DNA of 64,000 nucleotides from Pigmentiphaga litoralis (GTDB lineage Bacteria > Pseudomonadota > Gammaproteobacteria > Burkholderiales > Burkholderiaceae_B). The translations under genes were made by a program, and so were the position numbers. A model generated the notes under the pieces. The model made no database searches and was not told the DNA's origin. It saw nothing but the letters and a program-made list of their open reading frames with translations. This document shows positions 9,060 to 17,068 of the stretch, in pieces (within the stretch, counting starts at the first letter, position 1; every line of letters begins with the position of its first letter). Location: contig NZ_JACCBP010000001.1 in the NCBI RefSeq assembly GCF_013408655.1, positions 1,240,001 through 1,304,000 of the forward strand, written 5' to 3'.

Positions 9060-10067
9060 ATGGGATTACCTAACAGCTTGACCTCGACCCGCCTGACCTC
9101 GACGTGGGTCCCCATCGCCGGTGTGTTGCTCGCCGTCGCTTTCGCGCCAGCCGCTTCGGCCCAGGATTATCCCAACCGCCCGGTGCGGCTGGTCGTGCCC
9201 TTCGCGGCCGGCGGCTCGTCCGACATCCTGGCGCGCAGCATGGCCCAATCCCTGTCGCAGCAACTGGGTCAGCCCATCGTGGTCGAAAACAAGCCTGGCG
9301 CGGGCGGCATCATCGCTTCCGAGCAGGTCGCGCGCGCCCCGGCGGACGGCTACACGCTGCTGTTCGGCACCATCGGCACCCACGCCATCAACCTGGCGCT
9401 GAAGAAAACGCTGCCTTTCGACCTGAACAAGGACTTCACCGCCATCGGCCGCCTGCAAGACGGCCCCCTGGTGCTGGTGATCAATCCGTCCGTGCCCGCC
9501 AAGAACATGCGCGAGTTGGAAGCCTATGCCAAGGCCAACCCGAACAAGCTGGCCTACGCGTCAGCCGGCATCGGCTCGATCTCGCATCTGGCAGGCGAAC
9601 TTTTCAAGTCGGAAAGCCGCCTGGACATCACGCACGTGCCGTACAAGGGCGGCGGCGCGGCCATGCCCGACCTGCTCGGCGGACAGGTGCAGATGATGGT
9701 CGAGACCATCCCGAACACACTGGGCGCGGTCAAGGGCGCCAAGCTGATTGCCCTGTCGACGACGGGCGAGAAGCGCTCGGCCTCTTTGCCTGACGTGCCG
9801 ACCTTTGCGGAACAGGGCCTGCCCAAGCTGACCGTGAACGCCTGGACCGGCCTGTTCGCTCCCGCGAACCTGCCGCCCGCGATCGTGACGCGCTTAAATA
9901 CGGAACTGGCAAAGATCTCGAAGCAGCCCGACTACATGGACCGCATCGAAAAAGCCGGCAACGTCGCCGCCGCCCCAGGAACGCCGGCGGAGTTCGCAGA
10001 GTTCGTGCGGGCGGAAGGCGTGCGGTGGCAGAAGGTCGCGGCCGATGCAGGCGTAGAAAAAGAGTAA
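9060..10067 (+). CDS. Bug-family tripartite tricarboxylate transporter receptor
   Basis: This 335-residue periplasmic solute-binding protein has a Sec signal peptide ending near ASAQDYP (about residue 35). It shows the Bug-family landmarks: YPNRPVRLVVPFAAGGSSD at the start of the mature protein, QPIVVENKPGAGG near residue 75, APADGYTLLFG near 95, and ITHVPYKGGG near 196. Family members bind carboxylates and pass them to TctA/TctB membrane partners or act as sensors. No tctA or tctB gene is nearby, so this is an orphan receptor. The ligand is unknown. It is divergent from a LysR gene and has its own strong promoter candidate at 8952. Confidence 0.93.
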   Translation: MGLPNSLTSTRLTSTWVPIAGVLLAVAFAPAASAQDYPNRPVRLVVPFAAGGSSDILARSMAQSLSQQLGQPIVVENKPGAGGIIASEQVARAPADGYTLLFGTIGTHAINLALKKTLPFDLNKDFTAIGRLQDGPLVLVINPSVPAKNMRELEAYAKANPNKLAYASAGIGSISHLAGELFKSESRLDITHVPYKGGGAAMPDLLGGQVQMMVETIPNTLGAVKGAKLIALSTTGEKRSASLPDVPTFAEQGLPKLTVNAWTGLFAPANLPPAIVTRLNTELAKISKQPDYMDRIEKAGNVAAAPGTPAEFAEFVRAEGVRWQKVAADAGVEKE

Positions 10068-10075
10068 GTTTAGAG

Positions 10076-10150
10076 CCCCCCCCTAGGCGCTGCGCGCCTC
10101 CCCCCAGGGGGCGGCACTGGCGGACCGGCGGAGCCGGATCCGCTGTGCCC
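10076..10150 (+). repeat. Dispersed GC-rich palindromic element, copy A
   Basis: This element begins 9 nt past the stop of the Bug receptor gene. It contains the self-complementary segment GGCGCTGCGCGCC, a CCCCCC-AGGGGG hairpin, then GGCACTGGCGGACCGGCGG and AGCCGGATCCGCTGTGCCC. A homologous copy lies inverted at 37668-37746, with only a handful of substitutions and small length changes in the C/G runs. The right end, GATCCGCTGTGCCC, is the seed of the tandem array that follows. It resembles the REP/BIME-like intergenic palindromes of Burkholderiales. No open frame across it is credible. Confidence 0.75.
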
Positions 10151-10344
10151 TCGATCCGCTGTGCCCTCGATCTGCTGTGCCCTCGATCCGCTGTGCCCTC
10201 GATCCGCTGTGCCCTCGATCCGCTGTGCCCTCGATCCGCTGTGCCCTCGATCTGCTGTGCCCTCGATCTGCTGTGCCCTCGATCTGCTGTGCCCTCGATC
10301 TGCTGTGCCCTCGATCTGCTGTGCCCTCGATCTGCGGTGTCTTG
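10137..10344 (+). repeat. Tandem array of a 16-bp unit (12 intact copies plus one degenerate)
   Basis: The unit is GATCYGCTGTGCCCTC. Twelve intact copies run from 10137 to 10328, followed by a degenerate thirteenth to 10344. The only variation among intact copies is one C/T position, ordered C C T C C C C T T T T T. The first copy is the end of the dispersed element, so the array seems to have grown from it. Because 16 is not a multiple of three, reading frames through the array cycle through three peptides, and the open frame here is an artefact. Together with copy A it fills the 324 bp between two Bug receptor genes. It should be a variable-number locus between strains. Confidence 0.97.
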
Positions 10345-10391
10345 GTTCGGGCGGGTGCGTGCGCCCTTTATGACTTCCTTGCGCGCTCTGC

Positions 10392-11381
10392 TTATTCCCC
10401 GCCGGTCAGGTTGGCGCGCGCGACGACGTTGCGCCAGACGGGGATTTCGCCCTGGATGCGGGTGGCGAATTGGGCGGGGGTGCCGGGTTCGAAGCGGTAG
10501 CCCGCTTCGTCGAAGCGCTTCTTGAAGGCGGGATCGCCGATGATGGTGTTGATCGCAACGTTGAGTTTGTCAACGATCGCGGGCGGCGTGCCGCGGGGTG
10601 CGGCGATGCCCCACCAGACTTCGGCATCGAATCCTTTGACTCCGGCTTCGGCCACGGTGGGGATCGACGGTACGCTCGCGACGCGTTGGGTACTGGTGAC
10701 GGCCAGGCCGTTCACCTTGCCGGACTGGATGTACTGGAATCCGGCAGCGCTGAAGACCAAGTCGATGTGGCCGCCCATCAGGTCGGTCATGAATTGGCTC
10801 TGGCCGTTGTAGGGCACGTGCACCAGGTCCAGGCCGGCCTGCTCAGCAAAGCGCACGACCGATAAGTGGGGGACGGATCCGATGCCCGGGGTGCCGTAGC
10901 TCAGCTTGCCCGGATGCGATCGTGCGTAGGCCAGCAACTCATTGAAGTTGGACACGGGCAGCGACGGGCCGGTCATCACAAAGAACGGCGCGGATGCCAC
11001 CAGCGCGATGGGCGCCAGGTCCACGGCCGGATCGTACGGCAGGTGGCGATGCGTGAACTGGTTGATGGCGTAGGTGGGGTTGCCGCCGATCAGCAGGGTA
11101 TAGCCGTCGGGGGCCGCTCGGGCGACCAGACCGGCGGCAATGGTGGATGACGCGCCTGGCTTGTAGTCGACGACCACCGGTTGCCCGAGCCGCTGCGACA
11201 GGCCATCGGCAAGCGACCGTGTCAGGTCGCTGAGCGACCCGCCCGATGTCCACGGAAACACAAGCCGGATCGGCTTGGCGGGATAGGCCGCGGCGGCGGC
11301 CTCGGCAGATGCCTTGAGGGGCAGCATGGCAATCACGGCCGACACGGCAAGGGACGCGATCAGGTAGGTTCGGGCAAGCAT
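10392..11381 (-). CDS. Bug-family TTT receptor
   Basis: This 329-residue periplasmic receptor starts at 11381 (MLARTYLIASLAVSAV), with GGAA about 9 nt upstream, and its signal peptide ends near ASAEAAAAAYP. A start 27 nt further upstream is possible but would bury the signal peptide. Bug motifs include YPAKPIRLVFPWTSGGSLSD, QPVVVDYKPGASS, APDGYTLLIGG and LVHVPYNGQ, with a tyrosine-asparagine where most members have YKG. It is divergent from the flavin monooxygenase gene at 11539, which suggests that the receptor captures the monooxygenase's substrate or a related acid. Ligand unknown; no membrane partner genes adjoin. Confidence 0.92.
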   Translation of the reverse strand: MLARTYLIASLAVSAVIAMLPLKASAEAAAAAYPAKPIRLVFPWTSGGSLSDLTRSLADGLSQRLGQPVVVDYKPGASSTIAAGLVARAAPDGYTLLIGGNPTYAINQFTHRHLPYDPAVDLAPIALVASAPFFVMTGPSLPVSNFNELLAYARSHPGKLSYGTPGIGSVPHLSVVRFAEQAGLDLVHVPYNGQSQFMTDLMGGHIDLVFSAAGFQYIQSGKVNGLAVTSTQRVASVPSIPTVAEAGVKGFDAEVWWGIAAPRGTPPAIVDKLNVAINTIIGDPAFKKRFDEAGYRFEPGTPAQFATRIQGEIPVWRNVVARANLTGGE

Positions 11382-11457
11382 GACGGATTCCAATAGGTGG
11401 GCAGACAAGTCCCCAAGGTATCGGCGCGCCTGCCGCGCGCCAACGAATAAAACCGGC

Positions 11458-11489
11458 TATGCATACGCCACTACCAAGCGCATAAGCAA
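11458..11489. promoter_or_regulatory. Shared regulatory motif pair TATGCATA ... GCATAAGCAA (site 1)
   Basis: The 157-bp gap between the divergent Bug (11381) and monooxygenase (11539) genes contains the palindrome TATGCATA (11458-11465) and the 10-mer GCATAAGCAA (11480-11489). The same pair, in the same order and with the palindrome at nearly the same distance from the leftward start codon, occurs between the dehydrogenase and aldolase genes at 14945-15021. The 10-mer occurs again at 15900. This could be a common operator or conserved promoter parts; read leftward, TTGCTT-N18-TATGCA also resembles a sigma-70 promoter. Confidence 0.45.
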
Positions 11490-11538
11490 GCGCGACAAGC
11501 GTCGTTCACACCGCCGGCGGCGCGAGCCAGAATCGCGC

Positions 11539-12906
11539 ATGTCCCGATCCCCTTCCTCCTCCGGTGATGATGCACCGCGCGCATCGCTTTCAACCCCGCA
11601 TGCCACAACGCAGTCCACACCGCGCTCCATGGTGCTCGGCCTGTTCCTTCATGCCGCGGGCTACCACGTGGCAGGATGGCGTCATCCCGATGCGGTGTCG
11701 GCCACCGAAGACATCGCCTTTCTGACCGACCTATGCCAACGCGCCGAACGCGGCAAGTTCCATCTGGCGTTTCTGGGCGATGGCCTGAGCGCAACGGCCA
11801 AGACACCGCCATCCATGCTGGCGCGACTTGAACCGCTGACACTGCTGAGCGCGGTGGCGGTGCACACGCGGCACATCGGCCTGGCCGCCACGGCCAGCAC
11901 CACCTATGGCCAGCCGTTCCACATCGCGCGGCAGTTCGCGTCGCTGGATCACATCAGCGGCGGCCGCGCGGGATGGAATGTGGTGACGTCAGCCAGCACG
12001 CATGACGCCGCGAATTTCGGCATGCATGAACACCCGGCACCCGAAGCGCGATACGCACGCGCCGAAGAATTCGTGGACGTCGTCAAGGGCTTGTGGGACA
12101 CGTGGGATGACCGCGCGCTGGTGCGGGACAAGGCGGCGGGCAGATATGTGGATGCGTCCAAAATGCGGGCGCTGGACCACCACGGCCAACATTTCGATGT
12201 GGCCGGTCCGCTGAATATCTCGCGGCCACCGCAGGGCCATCCGGTCATGATCCAGGCCGGATCATCAGGCCCGGGGCAGGCGCTTGCCACCCGGATCGCC
12301 GACATCATCTTTACCGCGCAATCCGAACTGGCCGACGCACAGGCCTTCTATGCGGGCGTCAAACAAGGCATTGCGCAGCAGGGCCGGTTGCCGGAAAACG
12401 TCTTCGTGATGCCGGGCGTGATGCCCATCGTGGGCCGGACAGATGCCGAGGCGCAGGAACGCCATGACCACCTGCAATCGTTGATTGATACCAACAACTG
12501 TATTGCGCAGTTGAGTCATCGATTCGGTGTGGACCTGTCGGCCCTGCACCCGGATGATCCCCTGCCCGACACGCTTCCCCAGACGCATGGCTTTCGCAGC
12601 CGCATCGAACTGCTGTCGTCGGTGGCGCGCCGCAAGCGACTGACGCTACGTGAGCTGTACCGGCATACGGCTGCAAGCAACGGCCACCATTTGATCGTCG
12701 GTTCACCTACGCGTATTGCCGACGAATTGGCGCGTTGGTTCACGCAGGGTGCGGCCGATGGCTTCAACATCATGGCCCCCTACTTTCCTGGCGCGTTCCA
12801 GGACTTCATCGACCTCGTCATCCCTGTCCTGCAAGACCGCGGCCTGTTCCACCGCGACTACGCGTCGACGACGCTGCGCGGCAACCTGGGGCTGGCGCGA
12901 CCGTAA
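11539..12906 (+). CDS. NtaA/SnaA/DszA-family FMN-dependent monooxygenase
   Basis: This 455-residue enzyme is the large component of a two-component flavin monooxygenase of the bacterial luciferase superfamily (TIM barrel). Relatives oxidise nitrilotriacetate (NtaA), EDTA, pristinamycin IIB (SnaA) or dibenzothiophene sulfone (DszA), using FMNH2 from a separate reductase. Family landmarks are MVLGLFLHAAGYHVAGWRHP (residues 31-50), AATASTTYGQPFHIARQFASLD near 117, and GGRAGWNVVTSASTHDAANFG near 141. The core motif begins at residue 31, so the first 30 residues may be an extension and an internal start is possible. No reductase is adjacent; the SsuE-like gene at 27783 could supply FMNH2. The substrate is not identifiable. 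Confidence 0.88.
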   Translation: MSRSPSSSGDDAPRASLSTPHATTQSTPRSMVLGLFLHAAGYHVAGWRHPDAVSATEDIAFLTDLCQRAERGKFHLAFLGDGLSATAKTPPSMLARLEPLTLLSAVAVHTRHIGLAATASTTYGQPFHIARQFASLDHISGGRAGWNVVTSASTHDAANFGMHEHPAPEARYARAEEFVDVVKGLWDTWDDRALVRDKAAGRYVDASKMRALDHHGQHFDVAGPLNISRPPQGHPVMIQAGSSGPGQALATRIADIIFTAQSELADAQAFYAGVKQGIAQQGRLPENVFVMPGVMPIVGRTDAEAQERHDHLQSLIDTNNCIAQLSHRFGVDLSALHPDDPLPDTLPQTHGFRSRIELLSSVARRKRLTLRELYRHTAASNGHHLIVGSPTRIADELARWFTQGAADGFNIMAPYFPGAFQDFIDLVIPVLQDRGLFHRDYASTTLRGNLGLARP

Positions 12907-12914
12907 CGAGCATG

Positions 12915-12933
12915 GCCACGCCCGTGCCGTGGC
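12915..12933. terminator. Hairpin between convergent monooxygenase and aldolase genes
   Basis: GCCACG, loop CCCGTGC, CGTGGC forms a perfect 6-bp stem 8 nt past the monooxygenase stop, in the 60-bp gap between convergent genes. No T-tract follows, so termination is a guess from position. Confidence 0.35.
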
Positions 12934-12966
12934 GCGGGATGCAGCCGCGCGCCGGGACCGCTGCAA

Positions 12967-13857
12967 TCAGTCCCGATACGCGGTGGTCTCGCGATCCAGT
13001 TGCCTGATCAATGCGTTCCAGTGCCGTTCGATACGGCCACTGTGGCGGCTGCCTTCAATGAACTGCGCAGCCTCTTCGGCCTGCGTGTCCGGGATGATCA
13101 GCAACGGCACGCCCGCGGACTGCGCCGCCAGTTGCGCGGCGCACGCACGTTCAATGAAGTGCAACTCCTGGAAGGCTTCCGGAATGCTGGTCCCGGCAGC
13201 AAGCAGACCATGATTGCGCAGCACCATGACCCGGTGATCGCCCAGGTCGGCCACCAGCCGCTGGCGCTCGTCCACATCCACCGCAAAGCCTTCATAGTCG
13301 TGATACGCCACCCGATTGAAAAAACGCGCCGCATGCTGCGACAGCATCAGCAGGCCGTCCCGCTGCGCAGACACGGCAATACCTGCAGGCGTATGGGTGT
13401 GCAGGACACATGTGTACTCGGGCTTGCCGGCATGGATCGCGCTGTGAATGATGTAGCCAGCGTTGTTGATGCCCACCCCGGCGATGTCGGTCACGATGTT
13501 GCCGTCCAGGTCGACCTTGACCAGATTCGACGCGGTGACCTCGTCGAAGGTATAGCCAAACGGATTGATCAGAAAGTGATCCGCATCGCCCGGAACGCGC
13601 GCCGAAAAGTGCGTGTAGATGTGGTCCGTCCAACGGAATTGGACGGCAAGCCGGTAGCACGCTGCAAGGTCGACCCGGGCTTGCCATTCGGCGTCGGATA
13701 CCTGCTCGCGCAACGATGACGCGCCAGCCGACGTTGACAAGGCACGCGCCGCCGACGGATACGTCGAGCCGGAACGGGGCGCCGGAGAGACGACAGAAGG
13801 CCGTGCAGACAGCGGTTTGATGGAGGGGATCGTGGATGAGGTCAAGGGGGAAGTCAT
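12967..13857 (-). CDS. Class II aldolase/adducin family protein with Ser/Pro/Ala-rich N-terminal extension
   Basis: This 296-residue protein has the class II aldolase fold used by fuculose-phosphate aldolase, ribulose-phosphate epimerase and related zinc enzymes. Metal-binding histidines are visible in VLHTHTPAG (about residues 150-158) and RNHGLL (about 215). Residues 1-50 are a low-complexity Ser/Pro/Ala extension not present in its paralogue at 15093. From SDAEWQARVDLAACYR onwards the two align without difficulty. The gene follows the dehydrogenase at 13859 with one nucleotide between TGA and ATG, so the two are translationally coupled. The substrate is probably a 2-hydroxy-acid or aldol phosphate, but this is inference from the partner. 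Confidence 0.88.
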   Translation of the reverse strand: MTSPLTSSTIPSIKPLSARPSVVSPAPRSGSTYPSAARALSTSAGASSLREQVSDAEWQARVDLAACYRLAVQFRWTDHIYTHFSARVPGDADHFLINPFGYTFDEVTASNLVKVDLDGNIVTDIAGVGINNAGYIIHSAIHAGKPEYTCVLHTHTPAGIAVSAQRDGLLMLSQHAARFFNRVAYHDYEGFAVDVDERQRLVADLGDHRVMVLRNHGLLAAGTSIPEAFQELHFIERACAAQLAAQSAGVPLLIIPDTQAEEAAQFIEGSRHSGRIERHWNALIRQLDRETTAYRD

Positions 13858-13858
13858 G

Positions 13859-14869
13859 TCATGTTCCTGAAGCGTGGGCGGGACGGGCGACGAGGTTCAC
13901 AAGCGGTTCCGCTCTTCTCCAACGCCGCAGGTTGTCCAGAAAGATCTGTGTCGCGCGGCCTTCGGCGCCCGATGACCGGCCTGCGGTATGCGAAGAGATG
14001 ATTAGGTTCGGCGCATCGCGCAGCGGTGCATCGGCGGGCAGGGGTTCGGTCTCGAACACGTCGGAATAGGCACCGGCCAGGCGGCCTGTCCGCAGGGCAT
14101 CCAGCAAAGCCGCTTCGTCAACGACGCCGCCCCGGCCCACGTTGATCAGCCGGGCGCCTGCAGGCAGTCGGTCGAACACCTCTCGACCTACCAGGCGAGA
14201 TGTCAAGCTTGTCAGCGGGCAGGTCAGGACCAGCCAATCGGCCGCAGCAACCACCCGGTCAAATTCGTTGAAACCGACAACCTCTTCGAATCCCTGAAGC
14301 GGCTCCGCATGGCGCCGCACGCCCGACACAGTCATGCCCAGGGCACGCAGCACCTCGGCCACCCGCAGGCCGATCGGGCCCATGCCGACGATGACAGCGT
14401 GCTGCCCCGGCAGGTCGCGCGGTGTCAACGGCCCGTCCAGCGGCAACCAGCCGCGCGCCTGCTGCGTTGCGTTCCACTGCGGCACGTTGCGCGCGAGCGC
14501 CAGGATGCCGGCAATGGCGGTGTGCGCGACGGCGTCGGCATTGGCACCCGACGAGGTGGTGACCTTGACGCCACGGTCCATGAGTTCGCCATAGAGCGGA
14601 TGATCAGCCCCTGCAATGCCGGTGTGGACCCACGCCAGCCGCGGTGCCGCTCGCAGCAGCCCGGCGAAGTGGCCGAAGGCATGGGGCCCTGCACTGCCGC
14701 GCGCGGTGCGCAGCACATCGAGCGACAGGTAGGCGACTGCCAGCCGGTCAAGGTCGTCACGGGCCAGCGGCGCGTCGAGCGACGACGTGTGAATGGACAA
14801 GGGCCCGGCGTGCTCCCTTATGTGGGAGCGGAACGCGGCCGCAACATGCGGAGAAACAAGGAGCGTCAT
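13859..14869 (-). CDS. D-isomer-specific 2-hydroxyacid dehydrogenase
   Basis: This 336-residue NAD(P)-dependent oxidoreductase interconverts a 2-oxo acid and a D-2-hydroxy acid. The nucleotide-binding motif is GMGPIGLRVAEVLRALG near residue 150. The C-terminal catalytic region has NVGRGGVVDEAALLDAL, the glutamate in VFETEPLP and the histidine in IISSHTAG. The chosen start is MTLLVSPHVAAAFRS at 14869; a frame extending to 14938 has no conserved sequence. No good ribosome site is visible for either. It lies upstream of, and is coupled to, the class II aldolase at 12967, and is divergent from a second aldolase, so it is likely one step of the same pathway. Confidence 0.9.
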   Translation of the reverse strand: MTLLVSPHVAAAFRSHIREHAGPLSIHTSSLDAPLARDDLDRLAVAYLSLDVLRTARGSAGPHAFGHFAGLLRAAPRLAWVHTGIAGADHPLYGELMDRGVKVTTSSGANADAVAHTAIAGILALARNVPQWNATQQARGWLPLDGPLTPRDLPGQHAVIVGMGPIGLRVAEVLRALGMTVSGVRRHAEPLQGFEEVVGFNEFDRVVAAADWLVLTCPLTSLTSRLVGREVFDRLPAGARLINVGRGGVVDEAALLDALRTGRLAGAYSDVFETEPLPADAPLRDAPNLIISSHTAGRSSGAEGRATQIFLDNLRRWRRAEPLVNLVARPAHASGT

Positions 14870-14944
14870 GAATACAGGCAGCCCGAACAGTCGAATCCGG
14901 CATGGTCGGCCGGCGCGCAGAGATCCTGAACGAAGCATTTCGAC

Positions 14945-15021
14945 TATGCATAGTTGGTGCGCAGGAATGACCCAGACGCATGCCTCACGCGTGTCCGAAG
15001 CGGCACAAAACGCATAAGCAA
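14945..15021. promoter_or_regulatory. Shared regulatory motif pair TATGCATA ... GCATAAGCAA (site 2)
   Basis: TATGCATA lies at 14945-14952, about 75 bp from the leftward dehydrogenase start. AAAACGCATAAGCAA lies at 15007-15021, about 71 bp from the rightward aldolase start. This repeats the arrangement at 11458-11489. The 15-mer AAAACGCATAAGCAA is repeated exactly at 15895-15909 upstream of the transporter operon. Confidence 0.5.
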
Positions 15022-15092
15022 TGACGCATTCGGTCCTTAGTTACGCCGCCGCCGCTGGTTAGCATGCAGCACCTTTCCTTTGCCACGCCGCC

Positions 15093-15863
15093 ATGACCAC
15101 CGCCACCGTGCCCCCCACCCACCTTACCGAAATCAGCCACGCCGAATGGCAGGCGCGCGTCGAACTTGCGGCGTCGTACCGTGCACTTGCCCTGGCCGGT
15201 ATCACCGACCTGACCTACAACCACCTGTCGGCACGCGTGCCAGACCAGCCCGGCCAATTCCTGATCAAAAGCGAACACCTGTTTTTCAATGAAGTCACGG
15301 CGTCGTCCCTGCTCAAGTACGACCTGGGCGGCATCAAACTGTCGGGTGAAGGCAAGGTCAGCCGCGGCGGGCTGGTGATCCATGGCGGGCTGATGGCCAG
15401 CCGGCCGGACCTGGCTGCGGTCTTCCATACCCACACGCCAGCCAATATGGCGGTCAGCGTGCAAAAGTGGGGTCTGCTGCCCCTGACGCAGCATTCGGTA
15501 CGCTTCTTCAATCGGGTCGGCTATTACGACTTCAACGGCTTTGAATTCCATGTCGATACGCGCGACGCCATGCGCGACGCGATCGGCAACAAGCTGATCC
15601 TGGTGATGCGCAATCACGGCGTGCTGATCGGCGGTCGCACCATTCCAGAAGCGTTTCTGAAGCACCACTTTTTTGAAGCGTCATGTCGCGCGCAAGTGGC
15701 TGCTTTGTCTGCAGGGCTGGACAATCTGATCGTGATTGACGATGCCGCTGCCGAAGCCGCCGCCAGCGAGCACGAAGCGCTGGGCTACCCCGACGTCAAC
15801 CAGCGTGACTGGCAGGCCACGCTGCGCCTGCTGGACGAAGACGCGCCGTCGTACCGCACCTGA
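15093..15863 (+). CDS. Class II aldolase/adducin family protein
   Basis: This 256-residue cytosolic protein is paralogous to the product of 12967-13857; both contain AEWQARV(D/E)LAA-YR and SARVP followed by EVTAS. Zinc-ligand motifs VFHTHTPAN (about residues 109-117) and RNHGVL (about 172) are intact. It lacks the Ser/Pro-rich extension of its paralogue and has normal family length. It is divergent from the dehydrogenase and lies 203 bp upstream of the complete tripartite transporter, suggesting uptake plus metabolism of one carboxylate. The exact reaction is unknown; the family also includes decarboxylases and epimerases. Confidence 0.9.
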   Translation: MTTATVPPTHLTEISHAEWQARVELAASYRALALAGITDLTYNHLSARVPDQPGQFLIKSEHLFFNEVTASSLLKYDLGGIKLSGEGKVSRGGLVIHGGLMASRPDLAAVFHTHTPANMAVSVQKWGLLPLTQHSVRFFNRVGYYDFNGFEFHVDTRDAMRDAIGNKLILVMRNHGVLIGGRTIPEAFLKHHFFEASCRAQVAALSAGLDNLIVIDDAAAEAAASEHEALGYPDVNQRDWQATLRLLDEDAPSYRT

Positions 15864-15894
15864 CAGCAAGGCCCAGCCCCGTAGGCAAACACAG

Positions 15895-15910
15895 AAAACG
15901 CATAAGCAAG
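15895..15910 (+). promoter_or_regulatory. Shared regulatory motif (site 3), upstream of the TTT operon
   Basis: AAAACGCATAAGCAAG is identical over 15 bases to the copy at 15007-15021. It lies 32 bp past the aldolase stop and 157 bp before the receptor gene start, so it could control the transporter operon independently of the aldolase gene. Confidence 0.45.
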
Positions 15911-16066
15911 CACGTATCGATTCCTTTTGATCCGGGGCTGGCGCTGGCTACCATCGCGGTCCCGCCCTGCCGACGCATGCCCCGATGACATCGGCGCCCG
16001 GCACCGGGCAACGCGACTCAGGCAATCAACGCAGGCCAATCGCCGTAGGCCAATCAAAGGAATTCC

Positions 16067-17062
16067 ATGCGACACCCTCTCGTGCTGGCGACGCTGGCCG
16101 CCACCCTGTCATCACTCGTCGGTGGCGCCGTGCAGGCGCAGACCGCAGCCACCCCCGCCAACTATCCGACCAAGCCCGTCAAGATCGTGGTCGGCTGGTC
16201 CGCAGGCGGTGTGGCGGACGTGGCCGCGCGCATCTTTGCGCAACGCCTGTCGGCACAATGGGGCCAGCAGGTCCAGGTAGAGAACCGCCCGGGCGGCGGG
16301 GGCATCATCGCGTCAGGTGTGGTCGCGCGCGCGCCGGCCGATGGCTACACCCTGCAGATGGTCGCCGCCAGCGAGATCACCATCAGTCCCTTCGTGCGGG
16401 ATGACCTGCCCTACAGCTACGACAAGGACTTCGTGCCGGTCTTCCAGACCACGCTCAATCCCATCGTGCTGGCCATCAACGCGAACTCGCCATACAAAAC
16501 CTTGCCCGATGTCATCGCCGCTGCGAAAGCGTCGCCCGGCAAGATCAGCTACTCGACCGCAGGCAACGGGTCCAACCCCCATCTGGCGGTGGAGCTGTTC
16601 TCGGACGAGGCCGGCATCTCCCTCAAGCACGTGCCCTACAAGGGTGGCGGTCCCGCCTCCGTCGCGGCCGCGGGAGGTGAAGTCGTCCTTGGCGCCATGG
16701 CGATCTCCTCCGCGCTGCCCTACGTCAAGGCAGGCACGCTGCGCGTGCTTGGCGTAACGGGCACCCAGCGCCTGGCCAACCTGCCGGACTGGCCTACGCT
16801 GGCCGAGCTGGGCTACAGGAACGCCGCGCAGTCCTCGGTCTGGACCGGCCTGTATGTGAAGGCCGGCACACCCACTGCCATCCAGAAAAAGCTGGCCGAC
16901 GACTTTGCCATCGCGCTGGCCGACCCGGCCATCAAGGCACAACTTGCGAACGTCGGCGCCGAGCCGGGCGGAGCCCGCTTCACTGACTTCGGCGCGTCGG
17001 TCAAAGCGGAGTCCACCCGCAACGAAGCCATCGTCCGCAAAGCCAACATCCGGCCGGACTGA
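16067..17062 (+). CDS. tctC: Tripartite tricarboxylate transporter receptor (TctC)
   Basis: This 331-residue periplasmic receptor has a signal peptide ending near AVQAQTAA, followed by NYPTKPVKIVVGWSAGGVAD. QVQVENRPGGGG, APADGYTLQM and LKHVPYKGGG are the usual Bug landmarks. Unlike the other seven receptors in this window it lies directly upstream of genes for the small (TctB) and large (TctA) membrane subunits, so it is the dedicated receptor of a working secondary transporter. The likely ligand is a di- or tricarboxylate or hydroxy acid handled by the adjacent aldolase/dehydrogenase genes. A GGAATTCC stretch 4 nt before ATG contains the ribosome site. Confidence 0.93.
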   Translation: MRHPLVLATLAATLSSLVGGAVQAQTAATPANYPTKPVKIVVGWSAGGVADVAARIFAQRLSAQWGQQVQVENRPGGGGIIASGVVARAPADGYTLQMVAASEITISPFVRDDLPYSYDKDFVPVFQTTLNPIVLAINANSPYKTLPDVIAAAKASPGKISYSTAGNGSNPHLAVELFSDEAGISLKHVPYKGGGPASVAAAGGEVVLGAMAISSALPYVKAGTLRVLGVTGTQRLANLPDWPTLAELGYRNAAQSSVWTGLYVKAGTPTAIQKKLADDFAIALADPAIKAQLANVGAEPGGARFTDFGASVKAESTRNEAIVRKANIRPD

Positions 17063-17068
17063 TTGACG

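Noticed and set aside
10137..10344. CRISPR array
   Set aside because: The 16-bp units are directly adjacent with no spacers, are not CRISPR-like in length, and no cas genes are present.
10025..10525. An open frame of 166 codons running through the 16-bp tandem array
   Set aside because: The peptide is only a translation of the tandem DNA repeat in three cycling frames, it overlaps two real genes, and it has no ribosome site.
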